From: Candidatus Gastranaerophilales bacterium
GTDB taxonomy: Bacteria; Cyanobacteriota; Vampirovibrionia; Gastranaerophilales; Gastranaerophilaceae
NCBI GenBank assembly: GCA_944326915.1
Contig: CALVFT010000003.1
Location: 119,782 to 183,781 of the forward strand
Direction of reading: 5' to 3'
Length of the DNA stretch: 64,000 bases
The notes under the pieces were generated by a model. The model made no database searches and was not told the origin of the DNA. It saw only the letters and a list, made by a program, of their open reading frames with translations. Position 1 is the stretch's first letter; every line of letters begins with the position of its first letter. Positions 24,964-34,153 of the stretch are shown piece by piece. Both the position numbers and the translations under genes were made by a program.

Positions 24964-26088
24964 TTACAAATCAAGTTCTCTAGCAATCTCATTTGCAACT
25001 TCTACCGAAGAAATTTTTTCAGACAATAAAGCTTTAACTTCTCCTAATTGTTTTATGTTATCTTCTCTGTAGCCTTTATCAAATAAAAGCTTTTCTATCT
25101 CATATACAATGTTATTTACAGAAACCTTATTTTCAATTATTTCCGGAACTATTATCTTATTTGCAATTATGTTAGGCAAAGATACCATCTTTATGCATCT
25201 TACTAATAAATAAATCAAATAAAATAAATATGGTCCTCTATAAGCAATTATCATAGGAGACTGATACAAAGCAGCTTCTAACGCAACAGTCCCTGAAGCG
25301 AGAATCAATGCATCAGATACACTTAACAGAGCCTGATTTTCTCCTTTAATAACTTTAAAACAAGCATCTTTCAAATACTTATTATAAACATCATCTTTCA
25401 AATTTGGTGCTTGAGAAATACAAAACTGCAAATCAGGATGTCTTTTTTGCAATTCTTTTGCTGATTTTACAAAAACATCCATCAAATACTTAAGCTCAAA
25501 GACTCTTGATCCAGGAAATATTGATACAAGTTTTTTATTAATATCAAACCCATGCTTTTCAAAAAATTCTATTTTATCCGCTTTTTCTGGCAACTGAGAA
25601 ACTAATGGATGCCCACAATAATGGGTAGGGATTCCATAACTTTCGTATAAATCCTTTTCAAAAGGAAATATACACAATACTTTATCAATATTCTTTTTAA
25701 TTGTATTAATCCGCCATTTCCTACTAGCCCAAACTTGAGGAGGAATGTAATAAAAAACTTTTATACCTGCTTTTTTCAAAAATTTAGATATTGATAAATT
25801 AAAAGCACCATAATCTATCAACAACACCAAATCCGGTTTAAACTCTTTTGTTAAATAGTCTACAACTCGTTTCCCAAGAGTCAAATGATCGATGATTATT
25901 TTAGGGGAAAGTCCCACAGCACCCATCTTTTTTTGATCAGAAAACAACTTTGCTCCAGCATTTCTAAGATTTTCGCCACCAATACCCTCAACAACAAGTT
26001 CTGGATACTGCTTTTTCAAGCACTCAACAACCTTACCTGCATGGATATCTCCTGAATATTCTCCGGTAACAACAAAAATCTTTTTCAT
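24964..26088 (-). CDS. lpxB: Lipid-A-disaccharide synthase
   Basis: LpxB (GT19) condenses UDP-2,3-diacylglucosamine with lipid X to form the lipid A disaccharide at the inner membrane. The 374-residue protein begins IFVVTGEYSGDIHAG (the family's GExSGD motif), and continues with MGAVGLSPKIIIDH, DYGAFNLSISKFLKK, FYYIPPQVWASRKWR, IFPGSRVFELKYL and SGTVALEAALYQSPMIIAYR, all hallmark segments. It starts 2 nt after the lpxI stop, so it is translationally coupled and is the last gene of the envelope operon that begins at 31.0 kb. Confidence 0.96.
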   Translation of the reverse strand: MKKIFVVTGEYSGDIHAGKVVECLKKQYPELVVEGIGGENLRNAGAKLFSDQKKMGAVGLSPKIIIDHLTLGKRVVDYLTKEFKPDLVLLIDYGAFNLSISKFLKKAGIKVFYYIPPQVWASRKWRINTIKKNIDKVLCIFPFEKDLYESYGIPTHYCGHPLVSQLPEKADKIEFFEKHGFDINKKLVSIFPGSRVFELKYLMDVFVKSAKELQKRHPDLQFCISQAPNLKDDVYNKYLKDACFKVIKGENQALLSVSDALILASGTVALEAALYQSPMIIAYRGPYLFYLIYLLVRCIKMVSLPNIIANKIIVPEIIENKVSVNNIVYEIEKLLFDKGYREDNIKQLGEVKALLSEKISSVEVANEIARELDL

Positions 26089-26090
26089 TT

Positions 26091-26906
26091 TTATACAGCC
26101 ATAATTACAATATTGTTATCATCTGCAAATTGAATAACTTTTTCCTGATCTACTATAATAGTCTCATTTGCTTCTACTGCAATCAAATTTGCCTTGTATT
26201 TTTGCATAGTTTTCAAAGTTCTCAAACCTATAGCAGGAATATCAAAGCGTTTATCTTGAGACGGTTTTGAAACTTTTACAACAACCGCATCTTTCTTAGC
26301 AAGTTTAGAACCTCTTTTGATACACATATCAGTACCTTCAATAGCTTCAACTGCCATAATCATCTTATCTTTAATAACAACTGATTGACCTACATCAATT
26401 TTGCCCATTTCCTTTGCAAGCCAAAATCCATAGTTTACATCTTCAAGTTGCTCTTTTGTTGGCTTTAATTTTCCTAAAACACCCGCAGGAATCATGCAAT
26501 TTTTAATAAATATAGTCTGATCTAGTACAGTTATGCCTAGTTTTTCAAATTCCCTTACAATCATAAGCATAACTTCATCATCGTTCAATCTTTGAGCAGC
26601 TTTTAATAATTCAATCGCTCTAGAGTCAAATTTATGCAATTGTAAAAGGACTCTTTTATGAACTTTACCTAAAAAAGTAGCTTGTTTAATTTCTTCATCT
26701 TTTAAAATTTGTTCAATTCTATTAACTTCACCAGGATGGCAAGAATATACTTTTGAACAGTATTTTTTTAACTGTCTCAAATTATCTTTAGCTAAAGAAA
26801 TACAAACAACCTCAAAACCGTTTTCTTTAGCATACTGAGCCATTTTTACAGGTAAAGTTCCATCTCCTGCAATTAATCCTTGTTTATTTTCCAACATTAT
26901 TGACAC
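26091..26906 (-). CDS. lpxI: UDP-2,3-diacylglucosamine pyrophosphatase LpxI
   Basis: LpxI hydrolyses UDP-2,3-diacylglucosamine to lipid X, the step before LpxB. It is the alternative to LpxH found in alpha-proteobacteria and other groups. The 271-residue protein has the N-terminal GLIAGDGTLPVKMAQYAK, the middle LGKVHKRVLLQ, and the C-terminal catalytic domain with AVEAIEGTDMCIKRG and DKRFDIPAIGLRTL. The GTG start at 26906 is chosen because GAGGA is 9 nt upstream; an ATG three codons later is too far. It is directly coupled to lpxB, as in many lpxI-bearing genomes. Confidence 0.94.
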   Translation of the reverse strand: MSIMLENKQGLIAGDGTLPVKMAQYAKENGFEVVCISLAKDNLRQLKKYCSKVYSCHPGEVNRIEQILKDEEIKQATFLGKVHKRVLLQLHKFDSRAIELLKAAQRLNDDEVMLMIVREFEKLGITVLDQTIFIKNCMIPAGVLGKLKPTKEQLEDVNYGFWLAKEMGKIDVGQSVVIKDKMIMAVEAIEGTDMCIKRGSKLAKKDAVVVKVSKPSQDKRFDIPAIGLRTLKTMQKYKANLIAVEANETIIVDQEKVIQFADDNNIVIMAV

Positions 26907-26949
26907 GACTAATATTCCTCTTTTTCCAAAACAATTATATCACAACATT

Positions 26950-27576
26950 TTATTTTTTCAGAGAATTTATTTCACTTACCTGAAAATCATTCAACAAAAC
27001 AGCTCCACCAAGCAACTTTGTATTCAATATTACTTGAGCATAAGATTCTGCCAATTCCAATTTTAAATACGCACTTTTAAGGTCACTATCCCCGACTATT
27101 ACTCCATGGTTTGCCATTAAAATAACATTATAATCTTTAAAATATACAGAAGTTTTCTCTACCAAATCCTTTGAAGAAGGAAGCCCATACTCTGCTAATG
27201 GTATTTGTCCAAAATAAAAAATATTTTCAGGCATTACCGGCTCATCTAAAGCAAGTCTGCAAGCCGCAAATGAACTTAGGTAAGGAGAATGCATGTGCAA
27301 AATATAATTTATATCAGGTCTTTGTTTGTAATATTCGATATGTAACATTTTTTCAGATGACGGCTTTTTATCTCCTTCAATAACATTTCCATCAAAGTCA
27401 ATAAGGACAAAATCATCTTCTGACAAATAACCGTTAGCTGATCCTGATACCGTAATCAAAATTCCATCAGAACATCTAGCAGATATATTTCCTGAAATTC
27501 CAGGAGTCATATTCTTTTCGCCACAAAGCTTACCATATTCAATTAATTCTTTTTTCAATTTACTCAAACTTTTCAT
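26950..27576 (-). CDS. Class II aldolase/adducin family protein
   Basis: A 208-residue zinc-dependent class II aldolase. Visible motifs are SGNISARCSDGILITVSGSANG (split at about 25-46), KPSSEKMLHIEYYK with the catalytic-type Glu at about 75, the metal ligands H-M-H-S-P at about 95-99, and LMANHGVIVGDSDL with the third His. Family members act on fuculose-1-P, ribulose-5-P or methylthioribulose-1-P. Specificity cannot be set from sequence alone. It sits inside the LPS assembly operon, its start overlapping the stop of the LptD-like gene by 1 nt, so a role in a sugar precursor for the envelope is possible but unproven. Confidence 0.82.
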   Translation of the reverse strand: MKSLSKLKKELIEYGKLCGEKNMTPGISGNISARCSDGILITVSGSANGYLSEDDFVLIDFDGNVIEGDKKPSSEKMLHIEYYKQRPDINYILHMHSPYLSSFAACRLALDEPVMPENIFYFGQIPLAEYGLPSSKDLVEKTSVYFKDYNVILMANHGVIVGDSDLKSAYLKLELAESYAQVILNTKLLGGAVLLNDFQVSEINSLKK

Positions 27577-29747
27577 TATATTTCTTCCCTATCAGGATCT
27601 TCTATATCAATTACTTCTGCATAAATCTTTTTAACAGGAGTATTTAAACCATTCTGCTCTTCGAATTCAACCAATTTTTCATCTTTTTTGTTGCTATTTG
27701 CTAACTTATCAGGATTTTTAATCTCCATTTTATCGTACTCTAAAGAAGAATTTTTAGTATCCATATACACATTCACTGAAAAGTAAGTCTGACCACGAAC
27801 AACATCATAACCAATACTCAATTTCAAATCATCAGGCCCAAATGACACAATAAATGAATTTTCTTGGAACAATTTTCCGTTTATAGAATCATCTGTCAAC
27901 GTCAAAGACCCAGCCCAAGCAAGTGTTAAATATTTATTAACACGAAATGCTTCTCTCAAATATACATTTGAATGACCATAACGATAAGCATCATATACTG
28001 GCATAGGAGTTCCATCTTGAAAAGCAGATGCAAAATAACCCAATTCTTGCATCCAACGTTTATATTGAGTATGAATTCTTGGTCCTATACGACCAACAAA
28101 TTGTGTATCACCAGTACCGTATAATGCAGCACTACCTTGTAATACTGCATCCACACTAAATGAAATAGCATCTTTAGGTCTTGAATAAGAATACAAATTT
28201 TGAGCCAATTCTGCCATATAACGAGTTCTTATAGTCCCAATATTACTAATAGGAATTTTTTCCCCGTATCTATTTTGGTCATTATCTTGCATATAACCAA
28301 ACGATGCTCGATGTTGGAATCTCAAATTACGCCCTTCACCAATTGTATTTGGCACCATAACCTTGTCCTTATAGACCAATTCGGCAGAATATTTCGGTAT
28401 TCTCATACCAAACCACCAATCATCTAAGTATGAATTTGCACCATATTGTAAATATAGCTTGTCATCAAGATGTTGCTTACCTCTTAAAACAAAAATATCA
28501 TTTGCAGATCCATACATAAACTCAGTCATATTTGTGCCACTGCGATATTTAAGTCCGCCACCAAAACCAATCTTGTCTTTATAGTTTAGCATTGGCATAA
28601 CTTTAACTATGGCTCCATTTGGAACATCAAACACAAAACCAGGTCCAATAAACATACCAATCTTAGTTCTTGAACCAAACTCAGGATAGCTTGCTTCAAA
28701 ATACTCTTGTTTTTTATTGGTATGAGCAGTAAATGAAGGAATTGTAAATAACTTCTTATCACCATAAAAAATAGAAGCTTTTTTCAAAGTAACAACATCA
28801 TGCTCTTTTTTCGCATTAACATATACTTCCTTAGCTTTTATTTTTACAGCAGTGTCCCCATATTCTTCACCTAAATGATCAGCAAGATAAGATCTATCAC
28901 CCTCTGCAATCAACATGTTATTAAATACATTCCCACCTATCATTTGAGTATGAAAATTTATAACATGGGATTCTTCTGAAAGTAATTTACCATTTTTTAA
29001 AATAATTTTATCCTGATCATAGTCTGCAGACCTAGCCCTTACAGTTAAATAAGCCCTTTTGCTAGACACATTTTCCATAAATGAATTTTCTTCATTCATA
29101 TTAATCTGAATAAAATCACCTTTTATTACATTATCATCTCTAATAACTTCAACATTACCATATGCTTTTAAAATATTTGAAGCTCGGTTATACACCATTT
29201 TATCAGCTTTTAAAGTAACCTTTTGAGGAGGAAAAACCAATACAGGTCGTCCAGTCGCAATCAAATCTTCCGTTTTGTTGTCATAATCAACAACATCAGC
29301 ATCTAATAAAGCTTCATTAGTCGTAACTTGTTGTTTTACACCACCCTCAAGCTCTAGAGTTTTTTCTTGAGAAACATCAAAATTTTGAGACTCTACTCCT
29401 AAAGGTTTATCAATAACACTACTTTCTACAGCTTCTTCTTTTAAAAGTTTTTCATGTTCCTTCTTTTCTTGATCTAAAACTTTCTCTGCATTGCGTAAAT
29501 CTTTAGTTCTAAAATAATTAGTCATCTTTATACGACACTTTTTAAATAAAGGCGTAGCTTTAATTGGACTCATCATACTTTGAGGTTCATCAGAAGTAAC
29601 ATTAGGTCCAGGAATTATAGGTGCTTCATAAAAGTATTCTTGAAAATTTTCCAAATCCTGAGGAGAATCGAACAACTCTTTAGCAGCAAATGCAGGACTT
29701 GCTACTGTTAAAATTAATGCTGTCAATAATATAAAATTCTTTTTCAA
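27576..29747 (-). CDS. LptD/OstA-like outer-membrane LPS assembly protein
   Basis: A 723-residue protein. It has a signal peptide (MKKNFILLTALILTVASPAFA), then an OstA/LptA-type beta-jellyroll region at about 150-290 (PQKVTLKADKMVYNRASNIL, AYGNVEVIRDDNVIKGD, RARSADYDQDKII). A C-terminal beta-barrel-like region at about 340-680 has alternating aromatic strands such as NYKDKIGFGGGLKYRSG and YLQYGANSYLDDWWFGM. This matches LptD architecture, the outer-membrane translocon that inserts LPS. It is divergent in sequence, and the C-terminal tail (about 40 residues, charged) is an extra. The start is TTG 29747 with AAGGG/AGGAAG upstream. It is cotranscribed with the M23 gene upstream and the aldolase downstream. 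Confidence 0.8.
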   Translation of the reverse strand: MKKNFILLTALILTVASPAFAAKELFDSPQDLENFQEYFYEAPIIPGPNVTSDEPQSMMSPIKATPLFKKCRIKMTNYFRTKDLRNAEKVLDQEKKEHEKLLKEEAVESSVIDKPLGVESQNFDVSQEKTLELEGGVKQQVTTNEALLDADVVDYDNKTEDLIATGRPVLVFPPQKVTLKADKMVYNRASNILKAYGNVEVIRDDNVIKGDFIQINMNEENSFMENVSSKRAYLTVRARSADYDQDKIILKNGKLLSEESHVINFHTQMIGGNVFNNMLIAEGDRSYLADHLGEEYGDTAVKIKAKEVYVNAKKEHDVVTLKKASIFYGDKKLFTIPSFTAHTNKKQEYFEASYPEFGSRTKIGMFIGPGFVFDVPNGAIVKVMPMLNYKDKIGFGGGLKYRSGTNMTEFMYGSANDIFVLRGKQHLDDKLYLQYGANSYLDDWWFGMRIPKYSAELVYKDKVMVPNTIGEGRNLRFQHRASFGYMQDNDQNRYGEKIPISNIGTIRTRYMAELAQNLYSYSRPKDAISFSVDAVLQGSAALYGTGDTQFVGRIGPRIHTQYKRWMQELGYFASAFQDGTPMPVYDAYRYGHSNVYLREAFRVNKYLTLAWAGSLTLTDDSINGKLFQENSFIVSFGPDDLKLSIGYDVVRGQTYFSVNVYMDTKNSSLEYDKMEIKNPDKLANSNKKDEKLVEFEEQNGLNTPVKKIYAEVIDIEDPDREEI

Positions 29748-29757
29748 CTTCCTACCC

Positions 29758-30888
29758 TTAAATATAATTCAACGGATTATTTGGTTTACCGTTAACTCTT
29801 ACCTCAAAGTGACAATGTGGTCCTGTACTGTATCCTGTAGAACCTTCATACCCTACAACTTCACCTTTTTGAACAAATTGACCTTGTCTTGCTCTTATAG
29901 ACGACATATGCGCATATAAAGTTGTAATTGGACGACCATTAACAGAGCCATGATCTAGAATTACGACCTTTCCATATCCACCATACCACCCTGCATATAT
30001 TACTTTACCAGAATTCGAAGCTCTTATACTTCCCCTATTTGGCCCTGCAATATCGACTCCTGAGTGGAATGTTCTACTGTTAAATATAGGGTGAGTTCTC
30101 CAACCAAAAGGAGATGTAATACGTCCCCCAATAGGTTTCATAAATCCTGTTGAAGTAATTTTAACAGTAGAAGAGCCTCTGTTTCGATTTATCATACTTT
30201 GAATACTTGCAGACTGTCTTGCAAGTTCTCGTTCAGCTCTTTCATAAGTTGCTCTATCTGTTTTATACTTATTAATCATGCTCTGATTTTGAGCAATTGC
30301 ATTCTTAATATATGCTTTTTGCGAATTTATTGATTGAATAGACTGTGCAAGCTCTACCTTCCTAGCTTGAATATCTTTCTTCATCTTTGCTATTCTTTCA
30401 GATTTGACTTTTATCGCTACCATTCTCGCATAATCTTTTTTCAGAACTATTTTCTCAAAATAAACAACGTCCAATAAAGAATTCAAATCTTGAGCACTGA
30501 ATATCAAATCAAACATACCAGTACGTTGATTTTTAAAAACTTGTCTTATTCTATTTTTCATATCAACATTCGCTTGATTATACTCATTAATCGCTTTAGT
30601 TAAGTCAACTTCCATCCTTGATAACTGAGACTCAAGATTAGAATACTGAACTTTTGAAGACTCTAAATTTGCAGAAGCTGACTCTAGACGTTGCTGATTT
30701 TTATAAAGTTTATTTTTTTCAAGATGCTCTAAGATACGCAAACGTTTAACTTTCTCATGAGCTGCTTTTTGCTTTCGTTGAATTGTATGCAACTGATTAC
30801 AAGATGCTGACTGCAACTGGCAAATAGATATTGTCAGTACAGATAAAAAAATTATAAATATTTTCTTTAAAATCTTACTTATAATCAC
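29758..30888 (-). CDS. EnvC-like coiled-coil M23 peptidase
   Basis: A 376-residue protein with a signal peptide, a long coiled coil at about 30-245, and a C-terminal LytM/M23 domain at about 250-376. The domain shows GRITSPFGWRTHP, FHSGVDIAG (Zn ligands His and Asp), LYAHMSS and GPHCHFEVRVNG (HxH). All four M23 metal and catalytic positions appear intact, unlike EnvC or NlpD, whose LytM domains are degenerate, so it could be an active peptidoglycan endopeptidase. The coiled coil plus M23 layout resembles EnvC/murein hydrolase activators. Start is GTG 30888 with AGGAT upstream. It is the second gene of the envelope operon. Confidence 0.88.
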   Translation of the reverse strand: MIISKILKKIFIIFLSVLTISICQLQSASCNQLHTIQRKQKAAHEKVKRLRILEHLEKNKLYKNQQRLESASANLESSKVQYSNLESQLSRMEVDLTKAINEYNQANVDMKNRIRQVFKNQRTGMFDLIFSAQDLNSLLDVVYFEKIVLKKDYARMVAIKVKSERIAKMKKDIQARKVELAQSIQSINSQKAYIKNAIAQNQSMINKYKTDRATYERAERELARQSASIQSMINRNRGSSTVKITSTGFMKPIGGRITSPFGWRTHPIFNSRTFHSGVDIAGPNRGSIRASNSGKVIYAGWYGGYGKVVILDHGSVNGRPITTLYAHMSSIRARQGQFVQKGEVVGYEGSTGYSTGPHCHFEVRVNGKPNNPLNYI

Positions 30889-30895
30889 TATAATC

Positions 30896-31000
30896 CTATT
30901 TTATTACAAGAGGCAACATCATAAGTCCTACTGTCCAAGCAATAAAAGTAACAGCAATAATTCCGATAATTAATCTTTGATGTTTTCTAAAAAATTCCAT
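30896..31000 (-). CDS. 34-residue single-span membrane peptide
   Basis: ATG 31000 to TAG 30896, with GAGGG exactly 5 nt upstream. The product MEFFRKHQRLIIGIIAVTFI, continuing to WTVGLMMLPLVIK, is a basic N-terminus followed by one transmembrane helix. This N-in, single-span form resembles the N-terminal anchors of SurA/PpiD-type folding factors, but nothing follows. It lies 7 nt upstream of the M23 gene, so it is the first gene of the envelope operon (peptide, M23, LptD-like, aldolase, lpxI, lpxB). It may be a small regulatory or scaffold peptide. Function unknown. Confidence 0.65.
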   Translation of the reverse strand: MEFFRKHQRLIIGIIAVTFIAWTVGLMMLPLVIK

Positions 31001-31116
31001 TTGTTCCCTCTAAATATTCAAGACTGGTTCATTAACATTGTACTATCAAAAAAATTAAAGTGCAATTATTTAAATTTTATTTGCAAAAAATCGAAAAATC
31101 TATTAATATTGACTAT

Positions 31117-33567
31117 ATGGAATACAATTTTATTGATGACATCATTGAGAAAAAGACTATTTTAAAAAGTGAAAGTAACATAAATCCGTTCTTCCTTGAA
31201 AACAATGTAAATCAAATTGAACAAATCATAGAGTTTTTTAGGTCGAAAACTCCTCTATTACTTGTATCAGGATTTATCGGTACAGGAAAAAACACAGTCG
31301 TAAAAGAGGCACTTAACTATCTAAGTGGAAACTCAATCGTAATATCATATAACTGCTTTGAAACAACTATTTTAGACGACATCTTACTTAGTTTTTTTGA
31401 ATCATTTAGAAAACTTTGTACTCAAAATATCATTCAACCACCAAAACTAAAATCAGAAAATTTTACACAAAAAATTAACACATATTTTCAAACAATAGAA
31501 AAACCTATAGTTATAGTCATCAACTCTTTTGAGGAAGTATTAAAAGACAATAAACAAGAAATTCTAAATTTCTTAAAATACCTTTCAAACTTCCAAAAGA
31601 TAAAAATCATTATTACATCACGAAAATTTGATTTATATGATTTTGAAAACAAATTTGAATATAAAAAAATATCAATACTTGCGCTAGAAAAAGGAATATT
31701 TGAAAAATACCTGCGCGCAAATGATATTAAAAACATCGGGCCATTATCAGACGAACTATACAAACATACAAGAGGATACTGGTTCTACACTTCTTTAGCA
31801 ATAAAAATAATGTCTCTCAGAAAATTATCACTTGTAGACTTTCTTGCAGGATTTACCAAAAGCCTTACATCTTTCAACGATTTTATTTTAAGAGAAGCTC
31901 TATCTTTTGTAGATCCAGTAAGCGGTCATTTATTTAGATTTCTTACAATAATGCGTCATCCTGTAAACATAAAACTGCTAAAAACTTTAAATTTGTATAA
32001 CGAAGAAAAAATCAAATTTTTCATAGACAACATGTTACTTGCTCAAGATGACGAAAGCATATACCTGCAAGATTATTACAAAACAATAGCAGAAAACTCA
32101 ATTCCAGATAATATTGCAATAAAATTGCACAAAGGATGTAGTGAATTATATTCAACTCAACTACCTCTAAAACCTCTAGAAAGAGATATTCTTGTCTCTC
32201 GTCAAACAATGAGAAAAGAGATAGAATATCATAACATGTTTGTTCCTAAAAAGCCAAACTTAAACACCAAAGCTGTTTCTGGCGCAGATATAATGGAATA
32301 TGGAATCCAAACTCAAAATACAGCTCAAAAAGAAAAAACTATAGAACAAACACCTTTAGAAATTAAAACAGAAAAAGAAAATCAACTAAAACAAATCTCG
32401 TTTGTTTTTGATTCTGAAGAAAATGAAATGGCTATTATGAATAAAATAGCACATTCAATAAATACATACATAAACAAGCAAGAACAGAAAGAAAAAGAAC
32501 AAGCTGAAATCAAAAATCTCAAATTAATTGAGCTATTGAACCTTGCAAAACAAAAAGAACAATTATTTGAATATAAAAAAGTAATAGTAATTTATAACAG
32601 AGCACTTGAGTTAAACAGCGATGATGATTATTATACTTTTTTACCAACCATATACACTAAACTTGCAGAAGCATATAAAAATCTTTCTGACTGGTTTAAT
32701 GCTCTTAAATACAATGAGCTTGCTCTTGATTTTTATAAATCAAGCGGAGACTTAGAAAAAATAAATGAAATCAAATATGAGCTTGCTAATATTTACTACA
32801 TTACATTTAAACACGAAAAAACAACAGAACTGATAGACGAAATTCTTGAAAGCGGTGTACTAAACAAAACACTAGAAGTAAAAACTTACTTACTCCTTGC
32901 CAATATTTCAGAGGCGAAATCAAATACAAGTATATCATTTGAATACTATAAACATGCAATAGATATCGCAGACTTAACGGTTGAAAAACCTATTCTTTCA
33001 GAGCTGTTTTTCAAATATGCACTTATGCTTGATGAACAAGATAAACCTGAATTAGCAATACAGTTCTACAAAAAATGCGTAAACATTGACTCTAACCCTA
33101 AAGTCAATACATATCTTTCATCAGCTCTCACAAATATTGCAGCCATTTATGAAGAAGTCAATAAAACTGAATTTGCAACAAGGTACTACCAAGAAGCTCT
33201 AAAACTTGATGAAAAGACTTCTAACTATAATGGAATATATTTATCTTCAATAAAACTTGCAGAAATATTTATAAAAAAAGAGCCTGAAAAAGCATTAGAC
33301 TTCTTAAAACAAGCTAAAGCTTCAGCTATACAACTCAAAGAATCATTCTACATAGCATCAGCTGACATTGCACTAGGAGACTTCTACTACAACAAAAAAC
33401 AAAACAAAAAAGCAATGGAACATTACATACTCGCTTACAAACTTGCAAAAAATTCATTTAGCAAAGATAATATACTAAAAATAGAAATGAGAATCAGTGA
33501 TATCAAATTACGCGTCGGTGAGAGCAGTTTTGATATCCTAGCGAAAGAATTAAACTATGAAAAATAA
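31117..33567 (+). CDS. P-loop ATPase with C-terminal TPR repeats (STAND-like)
   Basis: The start is placed at ATG 31117 (816 residues). A GTG-initiated extension of 19 residues has no support, and an AATATT -10-like box ends 6 nt before the ATG. Walker A is GFIGTGKNT (52-60) and Walker B is IVIVINSFEE (131-140). A winged-helix-like region around LSFVDPVSGHLFRFL follows, then a low-complexity linker at about 370-430, and at least six TPR-like helical pairs from about 480 (for example FNALKYNELALDFYKSSGD and LAIQFYKKCVNID). NTPase plus repeat sensor is the plan of STAND signalling or MalT-type proteins, but no DNA-binding or effector domain is evident. It overlaps rsmG by 11 bp. Confidence 0.75.
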   Translation: MEYNFIDDIIEKKTILKSESNINPFFLENNVNQIEQIIEFFRSKTPLLLVSGFIGTGKNTVVKEALNYLSGNSIVISYNCFETTILDDILLSFFESFRKLCTQNIIQPPKLKSENFTQKINTYFQTIEKPIVIVINSFEEVLKDNKQEILNFLKYLSNFQKIKIIITSRKFDLYDFENKFEYKKISILALEKGIFEKYLRANDIKNIGPLSDELYKHTRGYWFYTSLAIKIMSLRKLSLVDFLAGFTKSLTSFNDFILREALSFVDPVSGHLFRFLTIMRHPVNIKLLKTLNLYNEEKIKFFIDNMLLAQDDESIYLQDYYKTIAENSIPDNIAIKLHKGCSELYSTQLPLKPLERDILVSRQTMRKEIEYHNMFVPKKPNLNTKAVSGADIMEYGIQTQNTAQKEKTIEQTPLEIKTEKENQLKQISFVFDSEENEMAIMNKIAHSINTYINKQEQKEKEQAEIKNLKLIELLNLAKQKEQLFEYKKVIVIYNRALELNSDDDYYTFLPTIYTKLAEAYKNLSDWFNALKYNELALDFYKSSGDLEKINEIKYELANIYYITFKHEKTTELIDEILESGVLNKTLEVKTYLLLANISEAKSNTSISFEYYKHAIDIADLTVEKPILSELFFKYALMLDEQDKPELAIQFYKKCVNIDSNPKVNTYLSSALTNIAAIYEEVNKTEFATRYYQEALKLDEKTSNYNGIYLSSIKLAEIFIKKEPEKALDFLKQAKASAIQLKESFYIASADIALGDFYYNKKQNKKAMEHYILAYKLAKNSFSKDNILKIEMRISDIKLRVGESSFDILAKELNYEK

Positions 33568-34153
33568 AAATTTTTATAACGAATATATTGAAGCTTTTTT
33601 AAAACAGAACTCAAAATTAAACCTTATCTCAAAGAATGATGAAAAATTTCTGTGGGAAAAACATATATTTGATAGCCTTGCGATAGAAGAATTCTTTACC
33701 AAATTCCCAAATGCAGAACGAGAAACTTTACTTGATATAGGTACAGGTGGCGGATTTCCTGCTGTACCTATAGCAATTACTTACCCAGAAATTAAAGTAT
33801 ATCCACTTGATAGCATTAGAAAAAAAATAAATGCTATTGCTCAACTAAAAGAAGAGCTAAATATCCAAAATCTTTTCCCAATATGTGAAAGGGCTGAAAA
33901 TCTAACTCAAAAATTTAATTTAATAACATCACGAGCAGTAGCACCTCTAAAGACAATTACAGAATACGCAATGCCATTACTTGAAAAAAATGGCTACTTC
34001 ATTGCATACAAGTCAATTAAAACACAAGAAGAAATTTCTGATGCTCAAAAAATCCTGAAAAAATATAATGCAAAAGTAATCGAAATTATACAATATGATC
34101 TTCCACTCAAAGAAAATCATACAAGGAATTTAATAATAATTTCAAGAAACTAA
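33557..34153 (+). CDS. rsmG: 16S rRNA (guanine(527)-N(7))-methyltransferase
   Basis: RsmG/GidB methylates N7 of G527 in 16S rRNA using SAM. The 198-residue sequence has NLISKNDEKFLWEKHIFDSL, the SAM-binding DIGTGGGFPAVPIAI (about 62-76), and SRAVAPLKTITEYAMPLL with the conserved RA segment. The ATG sits within the last codons of the upstream ATPase-TPR gene, an 11-bp overlap in another frame, so translation is probably coupled. Length is slightly below E. coli RsmG, which is normal for the family. Confidence 0.93.
   Translation: MKNKNFYNEYIEAFLKQNSKLNLISKNDEKFLWEKHIFDSLAIEEFFTKFPNAERETLLDIGTGGGFPAVPIAITYPEIKVYPLDSIRKKINAIAQLKEELNIQNLFPICERAENLTQKFNLITSRAVAPLKTITEYAMPLLEKNGYFIAYKSIKTQEEISDAQKILKKYNAKVIEIIQYDLPLKENHTRNLIIISRN

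Noticed and set aside
26878..26897. ATG three codons inside lpxI as its start
   Set aside because: The Shine-Dalgarno GAGGA is about 9 nt before the GTG at 26906 but 18 nt before the ATG, so the GTG fits better.
31060..31116. GTG-initiated extension of the ATPase-TPR protein
   Set aside because: The 19 extra residues have no Shine-Dalgarno and would translate through the probable promoter region just before ATG 31117.
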